Shown piece after piece: positions 25,493 through 33,876 of a DNA stretch of 64,000 nucleotides. Below the pieces are notes generated by a model. That model was not told the origin of the DNA. It searched no databases and saw nothing but the letters and a program-made list of their open reading frames with translations. Position 1 is the stretch's first letter. Each line of letters begins with the position of its first letter. Source of the DNA: Comamonadaceae bacterium UBA4962 (GTDB taxonomy: Bacteria; Pseudomonadota; Gammaproteobacteria; Burkholderiales; Burkholderiaceae_C); the NCBI GenBank assembly GCA_002397315.1, contig DHAE01000019.1:79757-143756 (forward strand). Direction: 5' to 3'. The position numbers and the translations under genes were made by a program.

Positions 25493-26653
25493 CTCGTTCC
25501 TCAAATGCAAGGCTGGGCCCGCGAACTGGGATTTTCCCAAATCGGCGTCGCCGGCGTGGATTTGTCGTCCGCGGAGCCGGGATTGGTGCAGTGGCTGGCC
25601 GAAGGGTTCCATGGCGACATGCATTACATGCAGGCCCACGGACTGAAACGCGCGCGCCCTGCCGAGCTGGTGCCGGGTACGGTGAGCGTGATCACCGCGC
25701 GCATGGACTACCTGCCCCGGCGCACGCTGGAGCGCAGCGTGGACGTGGAAAGCGGTCGGGATGGGGAGGGCGCCGGCCCTGCGGATACCGGCACCGGCCG
25801 CGGCGGCTGGCAGGCGGCCGAACTGGCGCGGCTGGGCCGCCCGGCGGAGGGCATCGTCTCCGTCTACGCCCGGGGACGCGACTACCACAAGGTGTTGCGC
25901 GCGCGGCTGCAGAAGCTGGCGGACCGCATCGCGGAGGCCGTGGGTCCGTTCGGCCACCGCGTGTTCACCGATTCGGCGCCGGTACTCGAGGCGGAGCTCG
26001 CCCGCCGCAGCGGACAAGGCTGGCGCGGCAAGCACACGCTGGTGCTGCACCGCGAGGCCGGCTCGATGTTCTTCCTGGGCGAGATCTTCGTCGACCTGGC
26101 GCTGCCGCCCAGCGAACCCGTCACCGCGCACTGCGGCGCATGCCGCGCCTGCATCGACGTCTGCCCCACGCAGGCCATCGTCGCGCCCCACCGGGTGGAT
26201 GCGCGGCGCTGCATTTCCTACCTCACCATCGAGCATGCGGGCGCCATCCCCGAGGCGATGCGACCGCTGATGGGCAACCGCGTGTACGGCTGCGACGATT
26301 GCCAGCTCGCCTGCCCCTGGAACAAGTTCGCGCGGCCCGCCGCCGTGCCCGATTTCGACGAGCGCCCGGCGCTGGCGGGCCGGCCGCTGGCCGAATGGTT
26401 CGCCTGGGACGAGGCTACCTTCCTGCGCTGCACCGAAGGCGGGCCGATCCGCCGCATCGGCCATGAACGCTGGCTGCGCAACGTCGCCGTGGCGCTCGGC
26501 AATGCGCTGCGCGCCACGCGCGACCCGGCCCTGCGCGCCGCGCTCATCGCACGGGCCGACGACCCGAGCGCGCTGGTGCGCGAGCACGTGGCGTGGGCCC
26601 TGGCCCAGGAAGCAGTCGCGGACACCGATCCGGAAGCCACGGCACTGCCTTGA
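25475..26653 (+). CDS. queG: Epoxyqueuosine reductase QueG
   Basis: A 392-residue cobalamin and iron-sulphur enzyme that performs the last step of queuosine synthesis in tRNA. It has the family N-terminus ARELGFSQIGVAGVDLS, the substrate region VFTDSAPVLEAELARRSG with the catalytic Asp, and two 4Fe-4S motifs: HCGACRACIDVCPTQA and YGCDDCQLACPW. A C-terminal HEAT-like segment follows. An odd Gly/Asp-rich insertion occurs near residues 90-112 (ESGRDGEGAGPADTGTG), absent from typical homologues. ATG 25475 is chosen; a second in-frame ATG at 25505 is possible. It is divergent from tsaE and convergent with the AEC transporter gene. Confidence 0.95.
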   Translation: MSCSSQLVPQMQGWARELGFSQIGVAGVDLSSAEPGLVQWLAEGFHGDMHYMQAHGLKRARPAELVPGTVSVITARMDYLPRRTLERSVDVESGRDGEGAGPADTGTGRGGWQAAELARLGRPAEGIVSVYARGRDYHKVLRARLQKLADRIAEAVGPFGHRVFTDSAPVLEAELARRSGQGWRGKHTLVLHREAGSMFFLGEIFVDLALPPSEPVTAHCGACRACIDVCPTQAIVAPHRVDARRCISYLTIEHAGAIPEAMRPLMGNRVYGCDDCQLACPWNKFARPAAVPDFDERPALAGRPLAEWFAWDEATFLRCTEGGPIRRIGHERWLRNVAVALGNALRATRDPALRAALIARADDPSALVREHVAWALAQEAVADTDPEATALP

Positions 26654-26686
26654 GGGCCGGGCGGTGCGCTCCGCCTCCGCGGAAGG

Positions 26687-27595
26687 TCAGGGCGCGAGCC
26701 AGCCGAGCGCCAGCGGCAGGCTGAGCACCCCCAGCACCGTCGACAGCGTCACCAGCCCGGCGACGTAGGGGCCGTTGTAGCCCATGCGCGCGGCCAGCAC
26801 GTAGCAGGTGGAGGCGGTGGGCAGCGCGGAGAACGCCATCAGCACCGTCGTCTGCACGGCATCGAGCCGGAACCAGCGCGCCAGCACGCAGGCCACCAGC
26901 GGCTGCACGAGGTGCCGGATGGACAGCACCGACACCGACAGCAGGGCGCCGCGCGTGAGCAGCCCGAGCTGCATGCCCGCGCCCGCCGACATGAGCCCCA
27001 GCGCGATCGACGCGGCTCCGACGCGCGTCACCGACGGCTCCATCCAGCCGGGAATGCGGAACCCCAGCAGGTTGGCCGCGAGACCGGTGCCCGTCGCGAT
27101 GATCAGCGGGTTGCGCATGAGCTCTTTCAGGAACCCGTGCTGTCCGCCGCGCGCCATGGGCCACACGGCGGCGATGTTGAAGAGCGGCACGCACACGCCG
27201 ATCAGCACCGCGATCATCTGCAGCCCCTGCGCCCCGGCCAGCCGTTCGGCGAGCGCCAGGCCGATGAAGGAGTTGAAGCGGAAGGCCACCTGCGCGCTGG
27301 CGGCATGGTCGCGCACGTCGAGGCGGCCCGACAGCCCGGGCAGGCGCGGCAGCACGTAGGCCAGCCCGATGCCGCACAGCCCCGTGAGCACGCCCGCGCC
27401 GATCAGGCCGGATGCTTCGCCCACGTGGATCGGGCTGCGCACGATCGACTGGAACAGCAGCACCGGGAACAGCAGGTAGTAGACGAGGCCCTCGACCGGC
27501 TGCCAGACGGTGCGGTTGAGCGCCGTGTACCGGCACACGAGGTACCCGAACAGGATGAGCGAGAAATCGGGAAAGAGCAGCTGCGCGTAGTTCAC
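26687..27595 (-). CDS. AEC (auxin efflux carrier-like) family transporter
   Basis: A 302-residue inner-membrane transporter with about ten hydrophobic segments. The N-terminus NYAQLLFPDFSLILFGYLV, the central FNSFIGLALAE and the C-terminal block TASTCYVLAARMGYNGPYVAGLVTLSTVLG are characteristic of the Mem_trans (AEC) family, which exports or imports organic acids. GTG 27595 is chosen because homologues begin at NYAQ; an upstream GTG at 27640 with GGGAG before it is a real alternative. It sits next to the LysR gene on the same strand (105-base gap). Substrate unknown. Confidence 0.87.
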   Translation of the reverse strand: MNYAQLLFPDFSLILFGYLVCRYTALNRTVWQPVEGLVYYLLFPVLLFQSIVRSPIHVGEASGLIGAGVLTGLCGIGLAYVLPRLPGLSGRLDVRDHAASAQVAFRFNSFIGLALAERLAGAQGLQMIAVLIGVCVPLFNIAAVWPMARGGQHGFLKELMRNPLIIATGTGLAANLLGFRIPGWMEPSVTRVGAASIALGLMSAGAGMQLGLLTRGALLSVSVLSIRHLVQPLVACVLARWFRLDAVQTTVLMAFSALPTASTCYVLAARMGYNGPYVAGLVTLSTVLGVLSLPLALGWLAP

Positions 27596-27700
27596 CGCGT
27601 GCAGGATACCCGCCGGCCGGCGCGCAGGGCCCCGCCGCACGGAAAGCGCTCCCGCGGTATCACGTGGAAAGAGCGGCGGCTTCGGCTCTGGCTGCGGCGT

Positions 27701-28612
27701 TCAGTCCCTGGACTTGAACGCCCGCGCGCCGTCGGCGATGGCTTCCAGCACTTTCTGCAGGCCCCGGTTCACGGGCTTGTCCTGCCGCAGCACGAACGCC
27801 AGCGTGCGCCGCAGGCGGGGCTGCAGCGGCCGGATGTCGAGGTCCTTGTGTTTGCCGGCGCCCGTCACCGCCATGCGCGGCAGCACGGCACAGCCCAGGC
27901 CCGCGGCCACCATCGCCTTGATGGCTTCCACACTGTCGAACTCCATCGCCGGCGGGGGCAGCGGCCCGCGCCCCTGGCGCAGCCATTCGTCCACCAGCAT
28001 GCGGGTGGTGGTGCTGGTGCCGAGCTTCACCAGCGGCTGCTCGTTCAGCATCTGCGCGGTCACGGCGTCGGGCCAGTCGCAGGTGCCGCGCCGGCAGATG
28101 GCCACGAAATCGTCGTCCAGCACGGGTGTGGCGGCGATGGCGCGCGAGGTCACGGGCAGCGTGACCAGCGCCACGTCGATGATGTTGCCCTCGATCTGCC
28201 GCACGTAATCCTCGGTATTGCCCGTGCTCACGACGATCTGCAGCGCGGGATAGCGCTTGCGCAGGTCGCGCAGCACCGCAGGCAGGAAGTAGAGGCAGGG
28301 CGTGAGCCCCGTGCCTAGGCGCACCGTCCCCGATACGCCGGCCGCGTGGAACGTGGCGGCGCTCACGGCATTCGCCACGGCCGCGGACACGCAGGGAACA
28401 TGCGCCAGCAGGTCGCAACCTGCGGGCGTGGCGCTCACGCGCCGGCCCACGCGTTCCACCAGCCGCACGGACAGCGCACGTTCCAGCTTCTTCACTTGCA
28501 CACTGACGGCGGGCTGGGTCAGACCCAGGCGTTCCGCCGCCGCCGAAAAACTCCCCAGCTCGAGTACCAAGGCAAAGGTACGAAGCTGCTCCAGGTCAAT
28601 CGTTGTATCCAA
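27701..28612 (-). CDS. LysR-family transcriptional regulator
   Basis: A 303-residue regulator. Residues 6-65 form the winged helix (EQLRTFALVLELGSFSAAAERLG, then QPAVSVQVKKLERAL), and 95-290 form the type 2 periplasmic-binding-like effector domain. The start is a TTG at 28612, since no ATG is available, and no Shine-Dalgarno is visible. It is divergent from the carbamoyltransferase-like gene, with an A+T-rich region between that holds a LysR-type box. By the usual LysR logic it controls that gene and the linked TSUP permease, with a small metabolite as co-inducer. Confidence 0.9.
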   Translation of the reverse strand: MDTTIDLEQLRTFALVLELGSFSAAAERLGLTQPAVSVQVKKLERALSVRLVERVGRRVSATPAGCDLLAHVPCVSAAVANAVSAATFHAAGVSGTVRLGTGLTPCLYFLPAVLRDLRKRYPALQIVVSTGNTEDYVRQIEGNIIDVALVTLPVTSRAIAATPVLDDDFVAICRRGTCDWPDAVTAQMLNEQPLVKLGTSTTTRMLVDEWLRQGRGPLPPPAMEFDSVEAIKAMVAAGLGCAVLPRMAVTGAGKHKDLDIRPLQPRLRRTLAFVLRQDKPVNRGLQKVLEAIADGARAFKSRD

Positions 28613-28620
28613 AATATTTT

Positions 28621-28635
28621 TTATGTTTCGTATAA
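28621..28635. promoter_or_regulatory. Candidate LysR-type binding site
   Basis: TTAT-N7-ATAA forms a 15-base interrupted palindrome that includes a T-N11-A core, the standard LysR box. It lies nine bases upstream of the LysR start in a distinctly A+T-rich island (about 28613-28665), 144 bases before the divergent gene. The location fits autoregulation and activation of the divergent operon. Confidence 0.4.
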
Positions 28636-28778
28636 CAAATAAAAACTTCTCTTATGGAAGCCCCCGGACGAAGATTGAAGCAGAAAGTCAGCTCATCCGC
28701 ACGATTACTTTGTTTCCAGTGTTGCAGAGTTCCCGCTCCCTGCCCCTTGACGGGCTCACGCGTCTTCCAGGTCTTCGC

Positions 28779-29780
28779 ATGGGCATACAGAACCTCGTTT
28801 CCATCGACGATTGGTCGCGTTCCGACATCGAAAGCCTGCTGGGGGTGGCCGACGACATCCACCGCCATCCGGGAGACTTCGCCTGCAGCCTGACCGGGAA
28901 GCTCGTCTGCACCGCATTCTTCGAGCCCAGCACCCGGACGCGCCTGAGCTTCGAGGCGGCGGCGCACCGGCTGGGCGCCCAGGTGCTGAGCATGGGCGAC
29001 ATGCAGAACACCCGCATGGGCCTGGGCGAAAGCATCACCGACACGCTCCGCATGGCGGGCTACTACGCGGATCTCGTCGTGGCGCGCCATGCGGCGGACG
29101 GCACCTTCGAGCGCATGGCCGGCGTGCTCGACGTGCCGCTGGTCAGTGCCGGTGAAGGCCAGTGCCGCCATCCCACGCAGACGCTGATCGATCTCTTCAC
29201 CATGCGCCGGCACTTCGGCACGCTGGACGGCCTGCGGATCGGGTTCTGCGGAGGCCTCCGCTATTCGCGCGCCGCCAAGTCGCTGCTGGCCGGCCTGCGC
29301 GCCTTCCGGGGCACGCGCGTCCACGTGGTGGATGCCGTGGCGGATACCGGCGCCGGGCCGTTGCCGCCGCTGGCGCAGGTCGTGGGGGCCGATGCCCAGG
29401 AACACGATTGCGTCGCGGACATGATCGACCACGTCGACGTCCTCTACGTGGTCCGCGTGCAGCGCGAGCGCTTCCACGACGCCGCCGCGTACCACGCGCA
29501 ACTGGAGCGCTGCCGCGTCGACCGCCGCCTGCTGCGCCGCAGCGGTTCGGACGTCGCCGTGCTGCACTGCCTTCCGCGCGGTGGGGAACTGCCGGAGGAT
29601 GTCGACGAAACGCCGTTCAACCACTACTTCCGGCAGGCCGCCAACGGAGTGGCCGTCCGGATGGCGGTGCTGCAGCGCTACCTCGGCCGTTTTCGCCGGC
29701 CTTCGGCGGCGCGGGTGGGCGACAGGCTGCGGCTGGACATCGCACCGGCCTTTGCATCGGAGCCGTCGCTCGCATGGTAA
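28779..29780 (+). CDS. Aspartate/ornithine carbamoyltransferase family protein, divergent
   Basis: A 333-residue member of the ATCase/OTCase family. The carbamoyl-phosphate loop STRTR is at 51-55 in FEPSTRTRLSFEAAAHRLG, HPTQ at 131-134 and VRVQRERF near 225-232, all close to PyrB. But where ATCase has the catalytic lysine loop KGE, this protein has LGES (about residue 82), and the C-terminal motif is HCLPRGGELPED, mixing the OTCase HCLP with the ATCase Arg. It is therefore probably not the housekeeping PyrB. The gene overlaps the TSUP permease gene and is divergent from a LysR regulator, which suggests an inducible catabolic or protective function. The substrate is unknown. Confidence 0.8.
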   Translation: MGIQNLVSIDDWSRSDIESLLGVADDIHRHPGDFACSLTGKLVCTAFFEPSTRTRLSFEAAAHRLGAQVLSMGDMQNTRMGLGESITDTLRMAGYYADLVVARHAADGTFERMAGVLDVPLVSAGEGQCRHPTQTLIDLFTMRRHFGTLDGLRIGFCGGLRYSRAAKSLLAGLRAFRGTRVHVVDAVADTGAGPLPPLAQVVGADAQEHDCVADMIDHVDVLYVVRVQRERFHDAAAYHAQLERCRVDRRLLRRSGSDVAVLHCLPRGGELPEDVDETPFNHYFRQAANGVAVRMAVLQRYLGRFRRPSAARVGDRLRLDIAPAFASEPSLAW

Positions 29781-30538
29781 TGCTCTGGAGTGCTGCCCTG
29801 GCAGGGCTGGGTGGGCTCGTCGGCATCGTGGCCGTCACGGTGGGCGGGGGCGTGACGCTGGGCGTGCCGTTGCTGCTGCTGCTCGGGCAACCGGCTGCCA
29901 CGGCGATCGCCACCATCAAGTTCGCGCTGATCGGCTCCTTCGCCACCGGTGCGCTGATGCACCGCCAGGACCGCCGCACCTCGGTGTCCATCCCCTGGGT
30001 GCTGTGGCCGCTGTGCGTCCTCGGGTCCGTGACCGGGTCGCTGCTGGCCACGGGGCTCGACGAACGCCTGCTGAAGATCCTCGTGGTGGTGCTCATGGCG
30101 GTCGTCCTCTGGATCACCTACCGCACAGATCTGTCCGCCGTGCCGACGAAGCCGGCCGCGCAGGGCCAGCGCATTCCTCCGCTGGGTGTGGCCACCGTGT
30201 TCGCGCTCTGCGTCTATTCCGGGTTCTTCGGGGCAGGGTTCGGAACCTTCCTCATCTTCGCGCTCATGCATTTCTTCGGTCTCAGCTTCGTGCAGAGCGC
30301 GTCCGTCATGACGCGCATCAACCTGCTGGTGGTGGGTGCCTCCGTCAGCACCTTCGCCAGCAAGGGCGCGATCGATTTCCAACTGGGCATTCCCCTGCTG
30401 CTGGGCTGTGCCCTGGGCGGTGCCATGGGAACCTGGACCGTCAGAACCTTGTCGGCCCCGCGCATGAAGTCGCTGTTCCTGGTCTTCACGGTGCTGCTGG
30501 GATCCAAACTGCTGTGGGACGCCATGGTCCCTCTATGA
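29774..30538 (+). CDS. TSUP (TauE/SafE) family membrane transporter
   Basis: A 254-residue inner-membrane protein with about eight transmembrane segments in two halves, each starting with the TSUP pattern (GGLVGIVAVTVGGGVTLGVPLLLLLG near residue 13 and FFGAGFGTFLIFAL near 157). The family exports or imports small anions such as sulphite, sulphoacetate or organic acids. The ATG at 29774 overlaps the end of the carbamoyltransferase-like gene (stop at 29778-29780); ATG 29780 in a TAATG overlap is equally good. Either way translation is coupled, so the two proteins probably act on the same compound. Confidence 0.86.
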   Translation: MVMLWSAALAGLGGLVGIVAVTVGGGVTLGVPLLLLLGQPAATAIATIKFALIGSFATGALMHRQDRRTSVSIPWVLWPLCVLGSVTGSLLATGLDERLLKILVVVLMAVVLWITYRTDLSAVPTKPAAQGQRIPPLGVATVFALCVYSGFFGAGFGTFLIFALMHFFGLSFVQSASVMTRINLLVVGASVSTFASKGAIDFQLGIPLLLGCALGGAMGTWTVRTLSAPRMKSLFLVFTVLLGSKLLWDAMVPL

Positions 30539-30569
30539 GGTCGGCCGCTCAGGCGGTTCCCCCTCCTTC

Positions 30570-30589
30570 CCGGGAAGAAAATTTCCCGG
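30570..30589. terminator. Hairpin downstream of the TSUP gene
   Basis: CCGGGAA (30570-30576) pairs with TTCCCGG (30583-30589) around a six-base A-rich loop, 31 bases after the permease stop. There is no run of T afterwards, so termination would be weak or Rho-assisted. It separates the carbamoyltransferase-TSUP pair from the Bug protein gene. Confidence 0.4.
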
Positions 30590-30734
30590 CCACCTTCTCG
30601 TCACCGCTGCGGTGGGCGTCGCGATGGATCCGGGTAACTCCTGATCCAGGGAGAGGGCTGCACGCAACGATCTGATCGCATCCCCGCGTAGGATGCACGG
30701 TCATCGTTTGCATGCAGTTACAAGGAGACGCCCC

Positions 30735-31697
30735 ATGCACCGCCGCAACTGGTTCGGACTCGTCCTTTTGGCCACCGCGGGTGGCGCGTGGGCCCAGGCC
30801 TACCCCGCCAAGCCCATCCGGCTGGTGGTGCCGTTCGCGCCCGGAGGCACCACCGACATCATCGCGCGCGTGATCGCCGATCCCCTGTCGCGCGCGCTGG
30901 GCCAGCCCGTGGTGGTGGAGAACAAGTCCGGCGGCGGCGGCATCGTCGGCGCCTCGGAAACCGCGAAGGCCACGCCGGACGGCTATTCGCTGGGGATCGC
31001 CACCGTCTCCACCACGGCCGCCAACCCCGCCATCAATCCGCGCACTCCGTACAACCCGCTGACGGATTTCACGCCGATCATCAATATCGCCGCGACACCC
31101 AACATCATCGCGGTGAACCCCAGCTTCCCGGCCAAGGACTACCAGAGCTTCTTCGCCGAGATCAAGAAGTCGCCCGGCAAGTACTCGTACGCCACCTCGG
31201 GAACCGGCGGTATCGGGCACCTGCAGATGGAGCTCTACAAGAGCCTGACGCAGGCGTTCGTCACCCACATTCCCTACCGCGGCGCGGGCCCCGCGCTCAA
31301 CGACACGGTGGCGGGGCAGGTGCCGATGATCTTCGACAACCTGCCGTCCGCGCTGCCCTTCATCAAGGACAACCGGCTGGTGCCGATCGTCGTCGCCGCG
31401 CCGCAGCGCGTCGCCGCGTTGCCGAACGTGCCCACGTTCAAGGAGATCGGCCTCGAGCCCGTGAACCGCATGGCCTATTACGGCATCCTCGGCCCCAAGG
31501 GCCTGCCGAAGGAGGTGGTGGACAAGATCAACGCGGGCGTGCGCAAGGCGCTGGAGGATCCCGCCGTGCGCAAGCGCATCGAGGACACCGGCTCGCTCAT
31601 CGTGGGCAACACGCCAGAGCAGTTCTCCGAGCAGATCAAGGCCGAGTACGAGGTCTACAAGACCGTGGTGCAGAAGCAGAAGCTCACGCTCGATTGA
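30735..31697 (+). CDS. Bug/TctC-family tripartite tricarboxylate transporter binding protein
   Basis: A 320-residue periplasmic protein. ATG 30735 has AAGGAGA upstream and starts a short signal peptide (about 20 residues, AWAQ cleavage). Hallmarks of the Bug family follow: YPAKPIRLVVPFAPGG, DIIARVIADPLSRALGQPVVVENKSG and GTGGIGHLQME. Bug proteins bind organic acids and related small molecules and deliver them to TctAB or act in sensing. No tctA or tctB lies nearby, so this is an orphan. The carbamoyltransferase-TSUP pair 196 bases upstream may share its substrate. The ligand cannot be read. Confidence 0.9.
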   Translation: MHRRNWFGLVLLATAGGAWAQAYPAKPIRLVVPFAPGGTTDIIARVIADPLSRALGQPVVVENKSGGGGIVGASETAKATPDGYSLGIATVSTTAANPAINPRTPYNPLTDFTPIINIAATPNIIAVNPSFPAKDYQSFFAEIKKSPGKYSYATSGTGGIGHLQMELYKSLTQAFVTHIPYRGAGPALNDTVAGQVPMIFDNLPSALPFIKDNRLVPIVVAAPQRVAALPNVPTFKEIGLEPVNRMAYYGILGPKGLPKEVVDKINAGVRKALEDPAVRKRIEDTGSLIVGNTPEQFSEQIKAEYEVYKTVVQKQKLTLD

Positions 31698-31770
31698 GCC
31701 GGAGCCGGAGCCGGCGAGGGCAACGGCGGGTCCGGGCCGGCCGCGCGGCGCGGCGTGCTAACGTGGCGCG

Positions 31771-32682
31771 ATGACCCTCTCGCCCGCCAGCCAGGCCGCC
31801 ATCGACAACTTCATCGACGCCCTCTGGCTCGAAGACGGCCTGTCCCGCAACACGCTGGCCGCCTATCGCCGCGATCTCTCGCTCTACGCGCAGTGGCTCC
31901 TGGAGCAGGTGCCCGAGACCGCGGGAGTGCTGGACGCCACCGCCGAAAGCCACCTGCAGGCGTACTTCGCTGCGCGCCATGCGACGACGCGCGCCACTTC
32001 GGCGAACCGGCGCCTGACCGTGCTGCGGCGGTACTTCCAGTGGGCGCTGCGCGAGCACCGCATCACCGCCGACCCCACCGTGCGCCTGCAGGCGGCGCGC
32101 CAGCCGCTGCGCGTGCCCAAGACGCTCTCGGCCGCCCAGGTGGAGGCCCTGCTGCACGGCCCCGACACTTCCACACCCCTGGGGCTGCGGGACCGCGCGA
32201 TGCTGGAGCTCATGTACGCCAGCGGCCTGCGCGTGACCGAACTCGTCACCCTCAAGACGCACCACGTGGGCCTGGCCGAAGGCGTGCTGCGCGTGATGGG
32301 CAAGGGCGGCAAGGAACGGCTGGTGCCATTCGGCGAGGTGGCCGCGGAGTGGCTGCAGCGGTATCTGTCCGAGGCGCGTGCCGGCATCCTCGCGGGCCAG
32401 CAGACCGACGACCTGTTCGTGACGCGGCGCGGCGCGGGGATGACGCGGGCCATGTTCTGGGTGGTCGTGAAAAAGCACGCCCAGGCCGCCGGCATCACGG
32501 TGGCGCTGTCGCCGCACACGCTGCGGCATGCGTTCGCCACCCACCTGCTCAACCATGGCGCGGACCTGCGCGTGGTCCAGCTGCTGCTCGGGCACGCGGA
32601 CATTTCCACCACCACCATCTACACCCACGTGGCGCGCGAGCGGCTGAAGGCACTGCACGCGCAGCACCATCCCCGCGGTTGA
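31771..32682 (+). CDS. xerD: Site-specific tyrosine recombinase XerD
   Basis: A 303-residue recombinase that with XerC resolves chromosome dimers at dif. The N-terminal SAM-like core-binding domain spans 8-95 and the catalytic domain 115-295. The catalytic set is complete: Arg153 in SGLRVTEL, Lys178 in GKGGKE, His249 and Arg252 in LSPHTLRHAFATHLL, His275 in LGHADIST and Tyr284 in TIYTHV. Length and motifs match chromosomal XerD rather than a phage or integron integrase, and there are no mobile-element genes beside it. It lies between two unrelated Bug-protein genes on the same strand; no Shine-Dalgarno is clear and TAACGT lies six bases before the ATG. Confidence 0.95.
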   Translation: MTLSPASQAAIDNFIDALWLEDGLSRNTLAAYRRDLSLYAQWLLEQVPETAGVLDATAESHLQAYFAARHATTRATSANRRLTVLRRYFQWALREHRITADPTVRLQAARQPLRVPKTLSAAQVEALLHGPDTSTPLGLRDRAMLELMYASGLRVTELVTLKTHHVGLAEGVLRVMGKGGKERLVPFGEVAAEWLQRYLSEARAGILAGQQTDDLFVTRRGAGMTRAMFWVVVKKHAQAAGITVALSPHTLRHAFATHLLNHGADLRVVQLLLGHADISTTTIYTHVARERLKALHAQHHPRG

Positions 32683-32792
32683 AGGGAATGCGGAATGTGC
32701 GGGGGCACGCCGTGCGGGGCCCAGCGGGCGCGCGCACAATCGCGCCTTTGCTTTTCTTCGTGTGCAACCTGCTTTCTGAGACGGTACCCGTG

Positions 32793-33806
32793 ATGATCGA
32801 TTCCCTATCGCGCCGACGCGCACTTTCCCTCGGCGCCTCGGCCACGCTGGCCCTGGCGGCCGGCATTCCCGCGCGCGCCTTCGCGCAGGGCGCAGGGGGC
32901 GCGGCCTGGCCCGGCTCGCGCCCCATCCGCATCGTGGTGGCCTATCCGGCCGGCGGTGTGAGCGACGTGGTCGCCCGCGCGCTCGCCGACCGGCTCTCGG
33001 CGCAGCTGGGCTCGCCCGTGATCGTGGAGAACAAGGCCGGCGCGGGCGGCGCCATCGCCATGGACATGGTCGCCAAGGCGCCGGCGGATGGCTACACCCT
33101 CGGCTTCTCGTCGGTGAGCCCGCTGGTGCTGAGCCCGCACCTGGGCCGGCTGCCGTACGACCCGGCGCGCGACATCGCTCCCTTGGCCAGCGTGATGGTG
33201 TCGCCGGTGCTGCTGCTGGCGACGCCGGCCTGCACCGCGCGGGACTTCCCCGCGCTGGTCGCGCAGGCCAAGGCCCGGCCCGGCGAGATCCGCTGGGCCA
33301 CCTCGGGGCTGGCGTCGCTGGGCCACATCATGCTGGAGCAGATCATGCTGGGCACGCAGGCGAAGATCACGCACGTGCCCTACAAGGGGGGCGGACAGCA
33401 GCTCACCGATGCGCTGAGCGGCCAGTTCGAAATCCTGTCCACCAACGCGGGCCCGGCCGTCGCGCAGCAGATCCAGGCGGGAAAACTGCGGCCCCTGGCC
33501 GTGGGTGCGCCGCAGCGCGTGGACGGCATGCCCGGAACCCCCACGCTGGCCGAACTCGGCCTGCCCGCCGCCAACCTGAGTTCGCAGTTCGGCCTGTTCG
33601 CGCCTGGCCGCCTGCCCGCGGCGCTGCTGGAGCGGCTCAACGCCGAAGTGAACAAGGCCCTGGCAGTGCCGGATTTGCGCAACCGGCTGCTCACCACGGG
33701 CAATGTGCCGACGGGCGGCAGCGCCGCCGATTTCGCGCGGGAAATCGCGCAGGAATCGCAGGCCAACGCGAACATCATCCGCGCGGCGCACATCCGGCTG
33801 GACTGA
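32793..33806 (+). CDS. Bug/TctC-family tripartite tricarboxylate transporter binding protein
   Basis: A 337-residue second Bug protein. The N-terminus has twin arginines in SRRRALSLGASATLALAAG ending ARAFAQ, so Tat export is possible. The mature part has RPIRIVVAYPAGGVSDVVARALADRL and VIVENKAGAGGAIAMDMV, the family hallmarks. It is only moderately similar to the first Bug protein (30735-31697), so they are not a recent duplicate. ATG 32793 (or the GTG just before it) is chosen for the signal peptide; the ribosome site is weak. It is an orphan without TctAB, and it converges on the EAL-HDOD gene. Confidence 0.9.
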   Translation: MIDSLSRRRALSLGASATLALAAGIPARAFAQGAGGAAWPGSRPIRIVVAYPAGGVSDVVARALADRLSAQLGSPVIVENKAGAGGAIAMDMVAKAPADGYTLGFSSVSPLVLSPHLGRLPYDPARDIAPLASVMVSPVLLLATPACTARDFPALVAQAKARPGEIRWATSGLASLGHIMLEQIMLGTQAKITHVPYKGGGQQLTDALSGQFEILSTNAGPAVAQQIQAGKLRPLAVGAPQRVDGMPGTPTLAELGLPAANLSSQFGLFAPGRLPAALLERLNAEVNKALAVPDLRNRLLTTGNVPTGGSAADFAREIAQESQANANIIRAAHIRLD

Positions 33807-33821
33807 CGCTGGACGAGCGGG

Positions 33822-33843
33822 GCGGGCGCCGTGGCGCCGCCCT
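33822..33843. repeat. Inverted repeat between convergent genes
   Basis: GGCG-GGCGCC and GGCGCC-GCC form an imperfect G+C-rich hairpin 15 bases after the Bug protein stop, in the 70-base gap before the convergent EAL-HDOD gene. There is no T-tract. A bidirectional termination role is plausible from position only. Confidence 0.35.
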
Positions 33844-33876
33844 GCACGCGGCCCCAGGTCCCGGAGCCCCGGGGCT

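Noticed and set aside
28779..29780. Housekeeping pyrB
   Set aside because: The catalytic Lys loop is changed, the C-terminal motif is mixed, and the operon is a LysR-controlled accessory unit.
31771..32682. Tyrosine recombinase as sign of an integron or genomic island
   Set aside because: All features fit chromosomal XerD, and no attachment repeats, tRNA or cargo genes are beside it.
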